From Verrucomicrobiota bacterium (GTDB lineage: Bacteria; Verrucomicrobiota; Verrucomicrobiia; Chthoniobacterales; UBA10450): a DNA stretch of 7,413 nucleotides. Within the stretch, counting starts at the first letter, position 1. The number at the start of each line of letters is the position of its first letter. The notes beneath the pieces are model-generated. The model was not told where the DNA came from. It searched no databases and worked only from the letters and a program-made list of their open reading frames with translations. Location of the stretch: positions 1-7,413 of the forward strand of contig QHOF01000040.1 in the NCBI GenBank assembly GCA_003219335.1. Direction: 5' to 3'. A program made the position numbers and the translations under genes. Of this stretch, positions 5,949 through 7,413 are shown one piece after another.

Positions 5949-6242
5949 ATGCCCACCCTCGAAGATAAAGCCAGGGAAAACATCCGCTGGCTGCTCACCA
6001 AAGCGGGCTGGACAGTGTGCGATCAGAGCGACGCGAACATCTCAGCCTATCGAGGTCTCGCGATCCGAAACTTTACCTTGAAACAGGGCCACGGTTTTAC
6101 CGACTATCTTCTGTACGTAGATGGTCGAGCCTCCGGCGTTGTCGAGACCAAAAAAGAAGGTGTTACCCTCACCGGTATCGAGACTCGGTCGGACAGGCGG
6201 AAAAAGTCAAGATTCGACTCGCGGAACTCAACAACACAATGA
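5949..6242 (+). pseudogene. Type I restriction R subunit, second N-terminal fragment
   Basis: This frame gives 97 residues from the ATG at 5949. The first 80 or so match EcoEI-type HsdR N-termini: MPTLEDKARENI, SDANISAYRGL, HGFTDYLLYVDGRASGVVETKKEGVTLTGIET. The start is chosen because it lines up with the MPTPEDKA start of the copy at 245; no good binding site precedes it. The aspartate of TDYLL and E-x-K of VETK, the visible nuclease-site residues, are intact, and unlike the first copy there is no frameshift before GIET. After TRSDR the sequence turns into a short unrelated basic tail and stops at 6240-6242, overlapping the next gene's ATG (ATGA). The motor and C-terminal domains are absent. 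Most likely a truncated remnant; a short stand-alone product coupled to the next gene is possible. It shares a 28-base identical block with the first copy (6019-6046 against 315-342). Confidence 0.7.
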
Positions 6243-7413
6243 GCGACCAAACAAACACGCAACCAGCGCGCGCACGGTTGACGAAGCTCTTCGAGTTTCT
6301 CAAAGCTTACATCGATCTTCGCTATCCACCGGTTCGGGACATTACTCAACAGCCGCGCTTCCTCTGGCTGAAAGACTTACCCACCCATGCTTCCGTCGAA
6401 CTGTTTCGAGACGCGGGCAAACCGACTGATGAGGCTGAGAGCAACGATATCGTTCTGCGTTTAACGCGTCCGTCTATAACGCAGTGTCCATCGCCGCCTG
6501 CTGAATTGTCTGAATGGCTCAATCCGGGTTGGCAGGAACTTTCCGGCAAGGCGGAAGTCCGGCGGAGTCGCAATGTCGTTGAAAAAGATGGGATGACGCT
6601 TATTGAGCGGTTTGAAGCCGATTACCGGCGTCCTTTACTTCTTCGCACATGGCAGCAGCAACGTGAGCAGTGGATAATAAATGAGCGTCCTGCCCGAGAA
6701 TCGCTGGCTCTCTTCCAAACCGTTTATGAGTGGTATGGAGTTCAAGAACGCGAAGGCGAGAGGATTGAACTGCTGGTTGGCGACGGGCTTTTGCATTGTT
6801 CCGATGCCAGCGGCGAGTTTCGCCATCCCATCCTCTTGCAAAAGCTGGAATTGGAATTCTACCCGGAAAAACGCCAGCCGCAGTTTGTTTTCCGAAAACG
6901 AGAGCAGCAACCGGAGCTTTACATGGAGTTTCTCCGCGTTTTGCCCGGAGTGAACAGTTCTCAGCTTGCACGATGCGCGGAGGAGCTAAAAGAAGCGGAA
7001 TTTACACCACTTGGAGCTGAGGACACCGATGGTTTTCTTCGCCGGCTTATTCAAGGGCTCTTCCCGGGCGGCGGCACAATGGTTGGCAACGAGCAGGCAT
7101 CCGCAAGTAAACGTGCCGACTCAACGTCGCAGTCTGAGCCATCCCTCTTCACTGAACCCAGCGCGGCGCCAGAGCAAAGCGCGCCGATCATGATGCGCCA
7201 GCCGGTGATTTTTATGAGAGCGCGTCGAACTGGACCGGGCAACGTCTTCGATCTGGTGCTGGAAGACATCGCGAGCCGTGATGTTTTTCCGCCTTCGTTG
7301 CTGCAAATCCTCGGGTTGGAGGAAAGGGTTGTCGGTCAGGTGGCGCCTTACTCTGGCCGGCTTTCGTTCGGGAACGAGGATGACGATGTTCTATTGAGCA
7401 AGCCCGCCAATCG
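6239..7413 (+). CDS. N-terminal part of a large helicase-like protein, open at window edge
   Basis: The frame from the ATG at 6239 (MSDQTNTQPARARLTKLF) stays open for 391 codons and runs off the window, so only the N-terminal part is seen. The sequence looks fully coding: LFEFLKAYIDLRYPPVRDI near the start, RTWQQQREQWIINERPARESLALFQTVYEWYG around residues 139-168, then GERIELLVGDGLLHC and FRHPILLQKLELEFYPE. A low-complexity Ser/Glu/Ala linker at about 280-320 is followed by QPVIFMRARRTGPGNVFDLVLEDI. From memory this resembles the N-terminal extension of very large bacterial superfamily 1 (DNA2/NAM7-like) helicase proteins. The ATPase motifs that would prove it lie beyond the window, and no Walker A is seen in the visible part. 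The ATG overlaps the stop of the HsdR fragment and lacks a clear binding site, so coupled translation is likely. Certain as a gene, moderately sure as a helicase. Confidence 0.7.
   Translation, partial: MSDQTNTQPARARLTKLFEFLKAYIDLRYPPVRDITQQPRFLWLKDLPTHASVELFRDAGKPTDEAESNDIVLRLTRPSITQCPSPPAELSEWLNPGWQELSGKAEVRRSRNVVEKDGMTLIERFEADYRRPLLLRTWQQQREQWIINERPARESLALFQTVYEWYGVQEREGERIELLVGDGLLHCSDASGEFRHPILLQKLELEFYPEKRQPQFVFRKREQQPELYMEFLRVLPGVNSSQLARCAEELKEAEFTPLGAEDTDGFLRRLIQGLFPGGGTMVGNEQASASKRADSTSQSEPSLFTEPSAAPEQSAPIMMRQPVIFMRARRTGPGNVFDLVLEDIASRDVFPPSLLQILGLEERVVGQVAPYSGRLSFGNEDDDVLLSKPAN

Noticed and set aside
245..6242. Composite transposon bounded by the two HsdR fragments
   Set aside because: The fragments are diverged coding remnants rather than insertion sequences; there is no transposase, terminal inverted repeat or visible target duplication.
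6600..6971. A 123-codon - strand frame near the window end
   Set aside because: It lies opposite the helicase-like frame, which is open for 391 codons and reads as genuine protein; the antisense product is not recognisable.

Overview
This is a bacterial window of mid GC content with genes packed tightly on the + strand. Overlapping stop/start pairs, Shine-Dalgarno-like sites, RmuC and type I restriction fragments all fit a bacterium. The phylum cannot be fixed from the sequence. I saw no tRNA, rRNA, CRISPR array, transposase or integrase, and no convincing gene on the - strand.

Layout. Bases 1-244 hold no recognisable gene. At 245-562 is a frameshifted N-terminal fragment of a type I restriction R subunit (HsdR), ending 5 bases before an intact rmuC gene (568-1992). 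After about 240 noncoding bases comes a compact, translationally linked cluster: an overlooked arginine-rich mini-ORF (best start 2294, end 2353), a 65-residue helical protein (2346-2543), an 849-residue SMC/RecF-like ATPase with a zinc-hook CxxC and a C-terminal HEPN-like RN-x4-H motif (2521-5070), and a 144-residue PIN nuclease (5070-5504). About 440 noncoding bases follow, with a small degenerate repeat family. A second HsdR N-terminal fragment (5949-6242) then overlaps by ATGA the start of a long gene that is still open at the window edge (6239 to beyond 7413). That gene looks like the N-terminal part of a very large helicase-type protein.

How the parts may work together. The central cluster is the most interesting part. 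Every junction overlaps, so the small protein, the ATPase and the PIN protein are probably made together. An SMC-like ATPase fused to a HEPN-like domain and paired with a separate PIN nuclease suggests an ATP-gated, RNA-cutting stress or anti-phage module. RloC/PrrC-type anticodon nucleases are an architectural comparison. This is inference from domains and gene order; I cannot assign it to a named system. Restriction-enzyme debris on both sides and a large helicase-like gene downstream suggest a recombining defence region.
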